Shown: positions 17,747-26,047 of the stretch, in pieces
Layout: every line of letters starts with the position of its first letter
Position numbering within the stretch: position 1 is the stretch's first letter
DNA from: DATDPM01 sp963841995
GTDB taxonomy: Bacteria; Pseudomonadota; Alphaproteobacteria; DATDPM01
Assembly: GCA_963841995.1 (NCBI GenBank)
Contig: CAWJEX010000021.1
Location: 62,001-126,000, forward strand
Reading direction: 5' to 3'
DNA: 64,000 nucleotides
Position numbers and translations under genes: made by a program
The notes under the pieces: model-generated
Told to the model about the DNA's origin: nothing
Databases searched by the model: none
Seen by the model: the letters and a program-made list of their open reading frames with translations, nothing else

Positions 17747-19238
17747 GCTGTTCGCTCGTCTTCGCGCCGTCGGGCGATCCCTAGCTTTCAAATTTTTTCT
17801 TCTGCTGGCGATTTTTCTCGCGGTTCCGCTGATCCTTTACGGGCGATTGCGGACGATCGACGAGCAGAAGAACCTCGTTCTGGCGCGCAGCATTCAGGAT
17901 GAAGGGAATCTGATCGCGATCACGATGTCGCCGCTGCTCGCCAGCTTTCAGGAAGGCTCCGCCAATGCCCTGAAACAAAAGCTGGTCGAGCTTGCCAAGG
18001 GCCGCGGCAACGCAAAACTTCTGTTCCGCCCGAAGAATGCCTCCGACCCCGGCAGTTTCTTCTATATCGCCTCCGCGCCGCAGGCTTCGGCCGACTATCT
18101 CAGCCAGGAAATGGCGGTACTGGTGAAAACCGGCATTCTCGACATGCTTCGCTACACCTGCGAAGGCGACCATACGCTGTCGACACGTTATCAAAATCCT
18201 CACGGCGACGAAGAAATTCTAACCTCGATTGCACCGATCAATCTTCCCAATGGGTGCTGGGCGGTTTTCACGTCGAGCTCGAATCAGGAATTCGCCAAAT
18301 CGTCGTTCGCGCAACCCTATTGGAAAACACCCCAGGTCCGCGTCGCCTTGGGCATTTACGTCCTCATCGCCGTGGTCGTCATCGCTCTGTTCGCGAGCGT
18401 GTGGCGAAGCCTGTTGCGGTTCGAGCAATTGGCGCGCCAGATTCGCACCGAACGCTCCCGCGAAGCCTCGTTCGCGGCGGATAACCGGATTCCGGAACTC
18501 GCCGGCGTTGCGCAGGAATTCGATCTTTTGGTCAACGCCTTGCACACGTCGTCCAGCAGCATCCGCCAGGCTGCGGAGGAAAACGCACACGCCTTGAAAA
18601 CACCGATCGCCGTCATTCGCCAGTCGCTGGAGCCGCTCAAAAAAGTATTCGGGCAGCAGGAGGGGCGAACCGGGCGATCGATCGAATTGATCGAACGGTC
18701 CGTGAGCAAGCTCGACGCCTTGGTTTCGGCCGCCAGGCGCATGGATGAGGCGGCTGCAGCGATCATCGACACGCCTCACCGCAAGGTCAATTTTTCGACC
18801 CTTCTGTTGGAGGAACTGGTTGCGAGCGGAGAATGGCCGCGGGCGCGCGGCCTCAGCATGGTCCAAAGGATTGAGCCCGGCGTTACTATCTGGGGCGGCA
18901 AGGAAATGCTGGAAACGGTCGTCGAGAATCTCCTCGAGAACGCCATCAGTTTTTCGCCGTCCGGCGGGACGATCGGCGTCACGTTGCGGCGCAATGGGCG
19001 CTTGGCGGAGTTCGTGATCGAGGACCAAGGGCCGGGGGTTGATCCCCTCAATCTCAATCGCATCTTCGAGCGCTACTTTTCGGAACGGCCCGCGCGTACG
19101 GCGGACGAAGAAAGCCATTTCGGAATCGGATTGTGGATCGTGCGGCGCAATGTCGAGGCGATGGGTGGCACGGTCGCCGCCGCCAATCGCGAGACCGGCG
19201 GATTAAAAATAACGATTGGGCTTCGCGTCGCCGCATAG
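17727..19238 (+). CDS. chvG: ChvG/ExoS-type sensor histidine kinase
   Basis: A 503-residue membrane histidine kinase. Helix 1 is at about 20-38 and helix 2 at about 208-228, flanking a roughly 170-residue periplasmic sensor; a HAMP-like linker follows. The phospho-acceptor box is ENAHALKTPIAVIRQSLEPL (His near 288). The ATPase domain has NLLENAISFSPSGG (N box), EDQGPGVDP (G1) and FGIGLWIVRRNVEAMGG (G2). It is coupled to the upstream regulator gene. Typical ChvG has DVSHELKNPL in the H box; the Ala-Leu-Lys-Thr version here is a variant but keeps His. Role inferred: envelope or acid stress sensing. Confidence 0.86.
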   Translation: MLAALRELFARLRAVGRSLAFKFFLLLAIFLAVPLILYGRLRTIDEQKNLVLARSIQDEGNLIAITMSPLLASFQEGSANALKQKLVELAKGRGNAKLLFRPKNASDPGSFFYIASAPQASADYLSQEMAVLVKTGILDMLRYTCEGDHTLSTRYQNPHGDEEILTSIAPINLPNGCWAVFTSSSNQEFAKSSFAQPYWKTPQVRVALGIYVLIAVVVIALFASVWRSLLRFEQLARQIRTERSREASFAADNRIPELAGVAQEFDLLVNALHTSSSSIRQAAEENAHALKTPIAVIRQSLEPLKKVFGQQEGRTGRSIELIERSVSKLDALVSAARRMDEAAAAIIDTPHRKVNFSTLLLEELVASGEWPRARGLSMVQRIEPGVTIWGGKEMLETVVENLLENAISFSPSGGTIGVTLRRNGRLAEFVIEDQGPGVDPLNLNRIFERYFSERPARTADEESHFGIGLWIVRRNVEAMGGTVAAANRETGGLKITIGLRVAA

Positions 19239-19330
19239 TTGCGGAACGTTATCGCGCTCAACCAAAATCGGAAAAAATTCCGAAGGCCTCTGTCGGCCCC
19301 GCAGTAGTTGGTGTTGTGACAAAATTCGGA

Positions 19331-19368
19331 TCGCCTAAGTTTTGCCCGGTCGCCTAAGTTTTGCCCGG
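19331..19368. repeat. perfect tandem duplication of a 19-base unit
   Basis: TCGCCTAAGTTTTGCCCGG occurs twice head to tail with no mismatch (19331-19349 and 19350-19368), between the ChvG gene and the glycine-zipper gene. The unit resembles the TTTTGCCCGG ends of some insertion sequences, so this may be a scar, or a pair of regulator sites upstream of the next gene. Confidence 0.8.
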
Positions 19369-19453
19369 TTTGCGCGGCAACCTCTTTGCCGGGGCCGTCG
19401 TTTCATGGACGGCCTTTATGTTGATTGAATTGTGCCCGTGAAAGGAGGTAATC

Positions 19454-19687
19454 GTGTCGCGATTAACCTGTATCGGAATCATTCTGCCGGTGCTTTTTCT
19501 TGCGGCGGCCTGCTCGAATATGACTCCTCAAGAACAGGGAGCCGTAAGCGGTGGCGCGATCGGCGCAGCCGGTGGCGCCATCTTGGGTGCGGTGGCCGGC
19601 GTTCCGGCACTTGGCGCGGCACTTGGCGGTGCCGGCGGCGCTGCGATCGGTGCGGTAACCGCTCCCTCGCACGACAACAACCGCTAA
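19454..19687 (+). CDS. glycine-zipper lipoprotein
   Basis: A 77-residue small lipoprotein. A GTG start follows a strong ribosome site (AAAGGAGG, 19440-19447). Signal peptide residues 1-19 end in a lipobox (LAAAC), then a glycine/alanine repeat region with GxxxG spacing (AVSGGAIGAAGGAILGAV) typical of glycine-zipper proteins that span or pack in the outer membrane. Many short relatives are envelope-stress induced. It lies head to head with nothing and converges on the ECF sigma gene. Composition makes a precise family call impossible. Confidence 0.8.
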   Translation: MSRLTCIGIILPVLFLAAACSNMTPQEQGAVSGGAIGAAGGAILGAVAGVPALGAALGGAGGAAIGAVTAPSHDNNR

Positions 19688-19770
19688 CTTCGCTCTGCCG
19701 GCGCCCCGGATGTCCTTGCGGATGGCCCGCGCGGACGGTCTGGGGCACTTCTTTTCCCGATCGTACCCAG

Positions 19771-20460
19771 TCACGATCCTGCCAGCCGCGAGGTGCTGCC
19801 CGCCATCAATCGGCGCAGGGCCTCGCGGCCGCGCGACAATCGCGACATGACGGTACCGACGGGGATACAGAGCAGGGCGGCGACTTCTCGGTAGGTCATG
19901 CCTTCGACGCCGACAAGGAGGACGACTCGGCGCTGTTCCTCCGGCAGTTTCCCCAGGGCCCAAGCCAGATCGCGAATTTCCAGCTGGCCGAGTTGGGGTG
20001 GTTGAATGGCGATTTTCGGCGTTGCATCGTCGAGCGGGATTGCGAAGGACGCGCGCTTCTCGCAGATCACGCGGTCGACGTGCACGTTGTGAAGGATCGA
20101 GAATAAATAGGCGCGGACATCGCGGATCTGACTCCAGCGGCGCACTCGCTCCAGCGCGCGCGTCAGGCATTCTTGAACGAGATCCTCAACCTCACTCGAA
20201 TTTCCTAGCAGCGCGCGCGCATAGCGGCGGAGACCGTTGATTTGGTCCGCGAGGTTCCGCGGCACGTCCGCTGCGGCCCGGGTCGGCGGCCGACCCTGCC
20301 AAGCCGCGAGATCAGGTTGCGCGAAATTGTCGCCGGCAGGACGCTCTCGATCGAGGCTTCTCCTGGCATGAAAACCCGAGCGCCGGCCGCGCGGCATGAA
20401 CTCCCGCGATTCTTCCCAGAGACTTTCGCCAATATCGGATTTCCGGTCTGGTGCCTTCAT
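19771..20460 (-). CDS. ECF sigma factor
   Basis: An extracytoplasmic-function sigma-70 factor of 229 residues. Region 2 is RYARALLGNSSEVEDLVQEC followed by TRALERVRRW and RAYLFSILHNVHVDRV; region 4 is LPEEQRRVVLLVGVEGMTYR with the HTH REVAALLCIPVGTVMSRLSR. About 65 residues precede region 2, longer than usual, so the true start may be further in; ATG 20460 has a fair ribosome site (GGAG, six bases away). The region-2 wording resembles EcfG-like factors of alphaproteobacteria, but I see no NepR/PhyR or anti-sigma gene beside it. The envelope genes around it are plausible targets by context only. Confidence 0.85.
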   Translation of the reverse strand: MKAPDRKSDIGESLWEESREFMPRGRRSGFHARRSLDRERPAGDNFAQPDLAAWQGRPPTRAAADVPRNLADQINGLRRYARALLGNSSEVEDLVQECLTRALERVRRWSQIRDVRAYLFSILHNVHVDRVICEKRASFAIPLDDATPKIAIQPPQLGQLEIRDLAWALGKLPEEQRRVVLLVGVEGMTYREVAALLCIPVGTVMSRLSRGREALRRLMAGSTSRLAGS

Positions 20461-20805
20461 GCCGTTCTCCAAAACCGTTGAAGCGAAATTTGTAAGGCGC
20501 GTCAATTTGACGCTGTCGAAAAGGACGCGGCCAATGCACGTCTGGTTTACCTCTTAAATCACGCCTTAAATCATGCCGACAGGCGATCGCAGAAAATGAT
20601 GAAGCGCTTTTTTCGCAGATCGCGGACCGACGCAAAAAGTTCCGACGTGACCGGATAGCCCTCGGCGGGTATTCAACGCATGATCTCTGTGTTGATATTG
20701 CGTTTGCAAGGCCGACGCTTCGAAATAGCTTCGATGTCGTGAGCCTCGCTCCTAATTGTGGCATTTGTAGAAGTGGGTTAGTGCATTTGTCGTGACTAAA
20801 TAATG
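20461..20805. other. non-coding gap upstream of the ECF sigma gene
   Basis: Roughly 345 bases, more AT-rich than the flanks, with no frame I can support. It is bounded by the sigma-factor start and the decaying tail of the peptidoglycan-binding reading frame, both on the minus strand, so the sigma promoter should be inside it. I could not identify a convincing -35/-10 pair. Confidence 0.35.
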
Positions 20806-21135
20806 TCAAAATAAGTCGCTAATCTGGCGTGGAAGCGAAGCGGAAATGAATTTGGTGATCAGGAAAAAATTCAAGACGGTATTCGAGAGGGACGGCGTTC
20901 GAGAAGGCAGTGGGGAGCTTTCTGAAAAAACTCGGTAATTTTTTGCGCAAGCCTTCACACCAAGGCTTCGCAGTAATTGCGCATCGATGACTCCGGTTGC
21001 GGCAATATCCATGCGCATTTGGTAATTTCGAATGGCGTCGCGGGTTTCGCTGCCAAGTTTTCCGTTGATGCAGCCAGGCGCATAACCGAGGGTACTAAGC
21101 AAATTCTGTACGTGTTTGATGACATCGCGAAACAA
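20806..21135 (-). CDS. peptidoglycan-binding (PG_binding_1) segment, probably the frameshifted end of the next gene
   Basis: About 55 residues match PG_binding_1: VQNLLSTLGYAPGCINGKLG, then TRDAIRNYQMRMDIAATGVI and DAQLLRSLG. This fold binds the murein sugar-peptide in the periplasm. The frame has no good start (only a TTG at 21133-21135) and no signal peptide, and it begins 40 bases inside the end of the upstream membrane-protein frame on the same strand. The simplest reading is that both are one protein split by a one-base indel near 21125. The residues after ACAKNYRVF look like uncontrolled reading into non-coding DNA. Confidence 0.55.
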   Translation of the reverse strand: MFRDVIKHVQNLLSTLGYAPGCINGKLGSETRDAIRNYQMRMDIAATGVIDAQLLRSLGVKACAKNYRVFSESSPLPSRTPSLSNTVLNFFLITKFISASLPRQISDLF

Positions 21136-22153
21136 CGATGTGCTGGGATTTGGCGCCCGAATGGCGGCTCGGCGCCGCTACCGGCGAGGCGCTGCCGATT
21201 GGCTTGTGCACCGACATCGGTTTCTGCACGGATTTTTCGGGAGTTGGCGCTGGTTGCGGCATCGTCTCCGATTGCGGCGGGATCGCTGGCCGTTGGGGCA
21301 GGGCCGGCGGCGGTGGTCCGGCTGCGGGTGCGATGGCGGCGATGGGGTCGCCGGCCGGCTTGGGGAGTGGAAATGACGCGGCGTCTTCCGCGGCTGGTAA
21401 AGTGGTCGTGGCCGAAGCCGGCGCTTCGCCCGCGTCGAAATGGGCCGGCATCCCCCGTTCAATCTCAGTTCCAATGGTGGCGACTTGCTGGAAAAGCGCC
21501 GACCAGCCTGCGGCCGCAATTTCATAAGCTCCGGCGGTGACCGCCATCGTCAGCGCGAGAACGCCGACGATCGAAATGAACGGGAATCTAATCCCACCAT
21601 AGTCTGCGCGCGGCCAATTTGGACGATCGATATCGGGCTGATTATGAATATCCCGGTCATCGAAACTCCATCCCGGCGCGCTCGAATTGCGGTGCGGCGG
21701 ATAGGTCGTCTCGCCTTCGGGCGGCGCGCGGCTGGGTTTCGCCATTTTGCCTGGCTGCGTTGAGGGGGCGCGCAACGAGGGACCGTTCGGAGTCGCGGCG
21801 GAATTCTTGCCCATTTGCGGCAGCCGGAAATCGGCCCAAGAATTGCCGAGGTCTTGATCATTGCCGAGGCCTTGATCATTGCCGAGGTCATGATCGCGGA
21901 CTGCGGACTTAGCGCCGAAATAGGAATTCCAAGAGTAGCGCGTTGCGTCGTTGCGGCAGCGATCGCGGCGGACGAATTGCGGCCCCTCCTCGGCAAGAAT
22001 GGCGTGCGGAAATGCTAGCGGAAAGAAAAGCGCTCCATAAAGCCACCACCGTCCAAAGGATCGCCCCTTTTCTGCCGCGACGATGGCGGGAATGAGCCCA
22101 AGACCCGCAACAATCGCGAGACAAAGAATTTGTAAAGAAATGCCGGATGTCAT
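21095..22153 (-). CDS. membrane protein with proline-rich linker (N-terminal part of a PG-binding protein?)
   Basis: A 352-residue protein. Two N-terminal helices (about 5-20 and 31-48, with the KGRSFGRWWLYGALFFPLAF type sequence common in small membrane proteins), a long polar region, a third helix around 186-208 (FPFISIVGVLALTMAVTAG), then a periplasmic Ala/Pro-rich linker. The polar part has three near-perfect 18-base repeats (21842-21895) giving LGND-Q-x units. The last 15 residues look frameshifted, and a peptidoglycan-binding domain continues in another frame. Start ATG 22153 begins the hydrophobic segment; the track upstream of it is not protein-like. Function unknown; cell-wall attachment is an inference. 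Confidence 0.6.
   Translation of the reverse strand: MTSGISLQILCLAIVAGLGLIPAIVAAEKGRSFGRWWLYGALFFPLAFPHAILAEEGPQFVRRDRCRNDATRYSWNSYFGAKSAVRDHDLGNDQGLGNDQDLGNSWADFRLPQMGKNSAATPNGPSLRAPSTQPGKMAKPSRAPPEGETTYPPHRNSSAPGWSFDDRDIHNQPDIDRPNWPRADYGGIRFPFISIVGVLALTMAVTAGAYEIAAAGWSALFQQVATIGTEIERGMPAHFDAGEAPASATTTLPAAEDAASFPLPKPAGDPIAAIAPAAGPPPPALPQRPAIPPQSETMPQPAPTPEKSVQKPMSVHKPIGSASPVAAPSRHSGAKSQHIVVSRCHQTRTEFA
21842..21895. repeat. three tandem 18-base repeats inside a coding region
   Basis: ATTGCCGAGG-T/C-CTTGATC type units at 21842-21859, 21860-21877 and 21878-21895 differ at one or two positions. They keep frame and encode repeated Asp-Leu-Gly-Asn-Asp-Gln-like units in the minus-strand membrane protein, a likely slippage-prone tract. 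Confidence 0.8.
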
Positions 22154-22265
22154 CGCTGACCCCCTCCTTACGATCGGGGCGGTTCCCGTTGAAAATTTGC
22201 CGAGGAGCGGATCCGCCTTGTCGAATCCGCCCCCTTTCGACGAATTGTCGAAATACCCTTTGGGT

Positions 22266-22504
22266 CTAGTAGCCCGACCCGCCTGAGCTGCTCGAACCGC
22301 GGTCGTTTTGCTGCGGCTGACCGCCGCTGCCACTGCTCTTCAAGCATCGCTCCTTCTTCACCGGATCGGTGATGCATCGCAGGCGGCAGCGCTACTGCCG
22401 CTGGAACCCGACGGCGCCGTGCCTGAGGATTGGGCATGAGCCATCGTGGTCAGCGGAGCGACGAGAATCGCCGCAAGAGCTGCGGTGAGAATCAACGTGG
22501 TCAT
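22266..22504 (-). pseudogene. small secreted Ser/Gly-rich protein with frameshift
   Basis: ATG at 22504 gives a clean signal peptide (MTTLILTAALAAILVAPLTT then MAHAQ) followed by SSGTAPSGSSGSS. That frame ends at TGA 22358-22360. The next frame contains CITDPVKKERCLKSSGSGGQ and a Gly/Ser/Gln-rich tail ending in GGSGY at TAG 22266-22268, with the same composition, so one base appears lost or gained near 22390-22400. The joined product would be an exported protein of about 78 residues with two or more cysteines. I recognise no named family. Confidence 0.5.
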
Positions 22505-22960
22505 TCTTCCCTCCTGATGTGGTTTTTGTTTTCGGGACCGGTGCGGAAATTGATCGACGGAAATCCGTCACCGGGATGGACCGGGTCGCGTAGGGCAACT
22601 CCGGTTTGTCGCGCCGTCCGTCCCCCTACCTTTGGAACGAGAGGTGACGAACCCCGACGGATTGCAGTCTGTGGACGGATCCACAGACCATGTCCTAACC
22701 CGATTATTGCGATATCGATCCGGCGCGGCTGCGTTCAAACGATGTCAAAAATCGGGCGCGGTTGACCAAATCAAGTGCGGGATCGGGCCGGATTCCCAAT
22801 CGCGGTATGGAAAATACGACAATCCAATCGATTATTTTTTGTGCGGTGCGGAATAACGCTCGCCCGAAGCGGGTCTAACGGAAGGATAGGCGTAAATGTC
22901 GTGACAACAAGCGAATAACGGTGGGCCGCAAGAGATGTCCGCCGCCGTGGCAAACAATTG
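22505..22960. other. gene-poor region with a 9-bp inverted repeat
   Basis: About 455 bases without a supported gene. A perfect inverted repeat GTCTGTGGA-CGGA-TCCACAGAC lies at 22667-22688 (nine-base arms, four-base spacer) without a following T run, so it looks more like an operator or RNA hairpin than a terminator. It may control the regulator gene that begins about 270 bases downstream. Confidence 0.4.
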
Positions 22961-23896
22961 ATGAGGTCAAGGGACATGCTGCCAACGAATGAATTGGAAT
23001 TCGATACCCAGTCCGATCAAGCGAAGCTCAATCCTCAACGCCGTCGCCAAATAGCCGAGATGGCATGGAGCGACGATGACCGGGCGATCCAGATCCCGAC
23101 GGTGATTGCGCTCATCGACGATGATGAAATGTACCGGGAGGAACTCGCACGCAACCTCGTCGACGAGAACTTCGAGGTCATCGCGTTCGGAGAAGGCCGT
23201 AGCGCGCTCGACTATTTTCGCATGGGCAGGCGTTGCGACGTCGTACTTATGGACTGGAGAATGCCGGCGCTTTCGGGTGCGGAAATGCTTGATCAGTTCC
23301 GGGGGATGGGCCTGTCCGTCCCCATTGCAATCTTGACCGCGTTTTGCGACGAGAAAACCGAGGAAGATGCGCTCGACCGTGGTGCCATCGACGTACTCCA
23401 TAAATCGCGCAGTCTTTCGATCCTGGCAAAGCGGCTGCGAATTATCGCCAATGGCGTAAAACCGCTTTATAGCCGCGATCTTTCATCAGGCGTCCAGTCC
23501 TGCGGGCCTCTCGCCGTCGACGTCAAAATGCATCGGGTCTCGTGGAGGGGCGAGCGTGTGCCGTTGACGGTCACGGAATTCCGGATTGTAAATTTGCTTG
23601 CAAGCCGGGCGGGCGAGGACATCGCCTATCGCGAAATCTACGACGTCGTTCACGGCAAGGAATTCCGGGCGGGTGACGGCGCCAACGGCTTTCACGCCAA
23701 TGTCCGGTCTTTGATCCGGCACGTCCGCCGGAAGTTCCGATCCTTGGACGCGGATTTCTCGGCAATCGAAAATTACTCCGGATTCGGCTATCGCTGGCAG
23801 AACGGCAATATCCGGCGCGGACAACCGGCGCCGAGCGATGCAATCGATTCGGTGCAAGGACAAGGCGACACCCCGGTGACGGCATCGCCGGAATAG
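22961..23896 (+). CDS. second ChvI-like response regulator (orphan)
   Basis: A 311-residue OmpR-class regulator. A 40-residue leader precedes the receiver (TVIALIDDDEMYREELARNL, VVLMDWRMPALSGAEML as the Asp site, LTAFCDE, HKSRSLS as the Lys site). The winged helix (RVSWRGERVPLTVTEFRIVN to ENYSGFGYRWQN) is clearly paralogous to that of the regulator 6 kb upstream: both share the D-V-V-HGK-F-x-AG and IENYS-FGYRW stretches. No kinase gene is adjacent. It is followed by a PRC-barrel gene. The start is uncertain: ATG 22961 or ATG 22976, neither with a well-spaced ribosome site. Confidence 0.85.
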   Translation: MRSRDMLPTNELEFDTQSDQAKLNPQRRRQIAEMAWSDDDRAIQIPTVIALIDDDEMYREELARNLVDENFEVIAFGEGRSALDYFRMGRRCDVVLMDWRMPALSGAEMLDQFRGMGLSVPIAILTAFCDEKTEEDALDRGAIDVLHKSRSLSILAKRLRIIANGVKPLYSRDLSSGVQSCGPLAVDVKMHRVSWRGERVPLTVTEFRIVNLLASRAGEDIAYREIYDVVHGKEFRAGDGANGFHANVRSLIRHVRRKFRSLDADFSAIENYSGFGYRWQNGNIRRGQPAPSDAIDSVQGQGDTPVTASPE

Positions 23897-23979
23897 TTTG
23901 CGCTCGGCAGCGTCTAGGGGACGTGACGGCGCTATTTTGTGAAAGCAGATTTTATCGGCCTTCGCGCCAGGAGAGTGTT

Positions 23980-24609
23980 TTGACGAAGATAAGGAGGGTG
24001 ACGAATCCCTTATTTGCCGTAGCGGCCATCGTCGGCGTCATGGGGGCCGTCAATTCGGCATCCGCGGCTCCGCCCGCGCCGCAGAAACCGAACGATCAAA
24101 ATGTCCCGCAAGACGTTGGAAAGGCAGCGCTACCGCCGACGACGCCGGATGCGGTTCAAGAGCGGGATCCGACGACCCAGTCCAGTGAACTAGGTATTCC
24201 TTCGCCTGTCGCTGCCGCCGCCGGTGTGCCGAAAGCGCAGGTCCCCGGATCACCGATCAACGAGCAGATCGCGGTCCTCCCGGTCGAAGGGGTCACTCAA
24301 TTCAGGGCCAGGACCGCGCTCGAATTGAAAGTTCCGGACGCGTCGGGCGAAGATGTGGGCGAAGTCGAAGACCTTGTTCTCGATCAAGATGGGCGCCTGG
24401 CGGCGGTCGTCATCACGATCGGAGGGTTTCTCGGTATCGGCGGAAAGAATATTGCTGTTGCTGCGGAGAAGGCGCGGCTTATCCCGGATGAGTTGGGAAA
24501 GATCGTCGAACTCGAGGTTTCAAAAGACGACTTGGCGAATGCGCCGGAATTCAAGACGCAAGACGATCTGAAGTCCGAACTCAAGTCGAAGACCAAAGCG
24601 TTGCAGTGA
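23980..24609 (+). CDS. exported PRC-barrel domain protein
   Basis: A 209-residue exported protein. I start at TTG 23980 because it has a strong ribosome site (CCAGGAGAG, 23967-23975) and gives a regular signal peptide (MTKIRRVTNPLFAVAAIVGV to ASA at about 29). A Pro/Gln-rich linker follows, then a PRC-barrel (SGEDVGEVEDLVLDQDGRLA, VVITIGGFLGIGGKNIAV, about 125-185). PRC-barrel proteins of this exported kind are common in alphaproteobacteria near stress regulators; their ligand is not known. It sits 80 bases after the orphan regulator gene. Confidence 0.82.
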   Translation: MTKIRRVTNPLFAVAAIVGVMGAVNSASAAPPAPQKPNDQNVPQDVGKAALPPTTPDAVQERDPTTQSSELGIPSPVAAAAGVPKAQVPGSPINEQIAVLPVEGVTQFRARTALELKVPDASGEDVGEVEDLVLDQDGRLAAVVITIGGFLGIGGKNIAVAAEKARLIPDELGKIVELEVSKDDLANAPEFKTQDDLKSELKSKTKALQ

Positions 24610-24671
24610 TCGCCGGACTCCAGCGGAAACCGGCGACCTTTCCTCAGAAAGGTTAAGCGCGGCACAGGGAT

Positions 24672-24978
24672 TAGAGCATGATCTTGTCAGCTAGAACCGG
24701 CTGCGCCGGAGGTATTTTGCGCCGTGGGCAGGAGAAGCGCGTAGCGGGACTACGGACGAGCGCTTCGAAGAACCCGGGGCGGCAAAAAACCCCGGCCCTT
24801 TGGGTTGCGCCTTGGCGGGCGCCCGCGGCGTTGCGCCCGCCCCGCCGGCTTTGCCGGCAAACGTTTGCGCGCAAAGCGCGCTGGGCCGATGCCCCACATC
24901 GCCCTTCACGGCGCGCCTAGCGGATCGCCGCACCAAAGGCGCAACGTAGCCAATTCGAACCGACAAGATCATGCTCTA
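24672..24978. mobile_element. MITE-like interspersed element, copy 1 (307 bp)
   Basis: The element has 17-bp perfect terminal inverted repeats, TAGAGCATGATCTTGTC at 24672-24688 and its complement at 24962-24978. It encodes no transposase. Inside are a conserved left part (AACCGGCTGCGCCGGAGG to CGAGCGCTTCGA), a GC-rich palindromic module (GCCGGCTTTGCCGGC then GCGCGCAAAGCGCGC, 24844-24882), and a right part with GCGGATCGCCGCACC. A second copy is at 44252-44531. The ends share AGCATGATCTT with palindromic intergenic repeats of Rhizobiales. It sits between the PRC-barrel gene and the hydrolase gene. Confidence 0.85.
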
Positions 24979-25120
24979 GCCGTTGGGCAACGCCCGGTGG
25001 AGCCCTTTGACATCGGTACATCTCCCATTTTGGATCGGTTGGATCGCTGCGGACAGCAGCTGCCGGCGATTATTGAAGTTGCTATGATGCCGGCCGCAAT
25101 CTCTAGTCGAGGAACAGCCG

Positions 25121-26017
25121 ATGCAAGAGTGGGATAGTCACGTCGACGGGGACATTGACAGTCAAGTAGCAAGCCGTTCACCGAATTGGGATTTTTCGCG
25201 CCGCGGCTTCGTGCTGACGGGGCTTGCTGCTGGATTTGCTCTTGCGGTCATGCCGGTTTCTGCACAAACCATCACCACCGATTCGAAAGGGCTCGATGCC
25301 GGCGAAGTTAAGGTGCCGGTTTCCGACGGCGCTATTCCGGCGTATCGCGCGATGCCGGCCGCCGGCGGGCTGTTTCCGACCATCATCGTGATTTAGGAAA
25401 TTTTCGGCGTCCACGAACACATCAAAGACATTTGCCGCCGCTTCGCCAAGCTCGGCTATTTTGCGGTGGCGCCCGCCCTTTATGCGCGGAAAGGGGATGT
25501 CTCGACAATGACCGACATTCAACAGATCCTGGACAACGTCGTCTCCAAGGTTTCCGATGCCCAGGTTGCGTCCGATCTGGACGCGACTTTGGCTTGGGCG
25601 ATATCGACGGGTAAGGCCGATACGACCCGTCTCGGAATCACCGGTTTTTGCTGGGGTGGGCGGCAAGTCTGGCTCTACGCGGCCCACAATCCGGCAGTCA
25701 GGGCGGCGGTGGCATGGTATGGGCCGCTTGCCGGTGCAGCGACCGCGCTAAAGCCGAAGCAGCCGCTGGATCTGGCAGGCACCGTCAACGTTCCGGTATT
25801 GGGGCTTTACGGCGGGGCCGATTCCGGAATTTCGATGACCGATATTCAGACCATGCAAGCGGCGTTGAAAGCCGCCAATAAGCCGTCGCAAATCGTCGTC
25901 TATCCCGATACGCCGCACGGCTTCAATGCGGATTACCGGCCGAGCTATCGCCCCGACCAAGCCAAAGACGCTTGGGCGCGGATGTTGGCCTGGTTCAAGA
26001 ATCACGGCGTTGCGTAA
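25121..26017 (+). pseudogene. Tat-exported dienelactone hydrolase with in-frame TAG
   Basis: The frame from ATG 25121 has a twin-arginine signal (SRRGFVLTGLAAGFALAV) and begins the DLH fold (VSDGAIPAYRAMPAAGG-LFPTIIVI). TAG at 25394-25396 (codon 92) stops it. The same frame then runs EIFGVHEHIKDICRRFAKLG through the catalytic Cys (GFCWGG), Asp (YGGADSGI) and His (PDTPHGFN) to TAA at 26015-26017. The family has QEIFGVHEHI here, so TAG replaces the CAG of a conserved Gln, one C-to-T change. Without suppression no active enzyme is made; a GTG at 25466 could start only the C-terminal half. DLH enzymes hydrolyse dienelactones and other esters. Confidence 0.88.
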
Positions 26018-26047
26018 ATTGCGGATGCGCTCCGGATTTCGAGTGCG

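Noticed and set aside
22632..22856. Small plus-strand frame of 74 residues
   Set aside because: No ribosome site, no similarity and low-complexity composition; it contains the inverted repeat.
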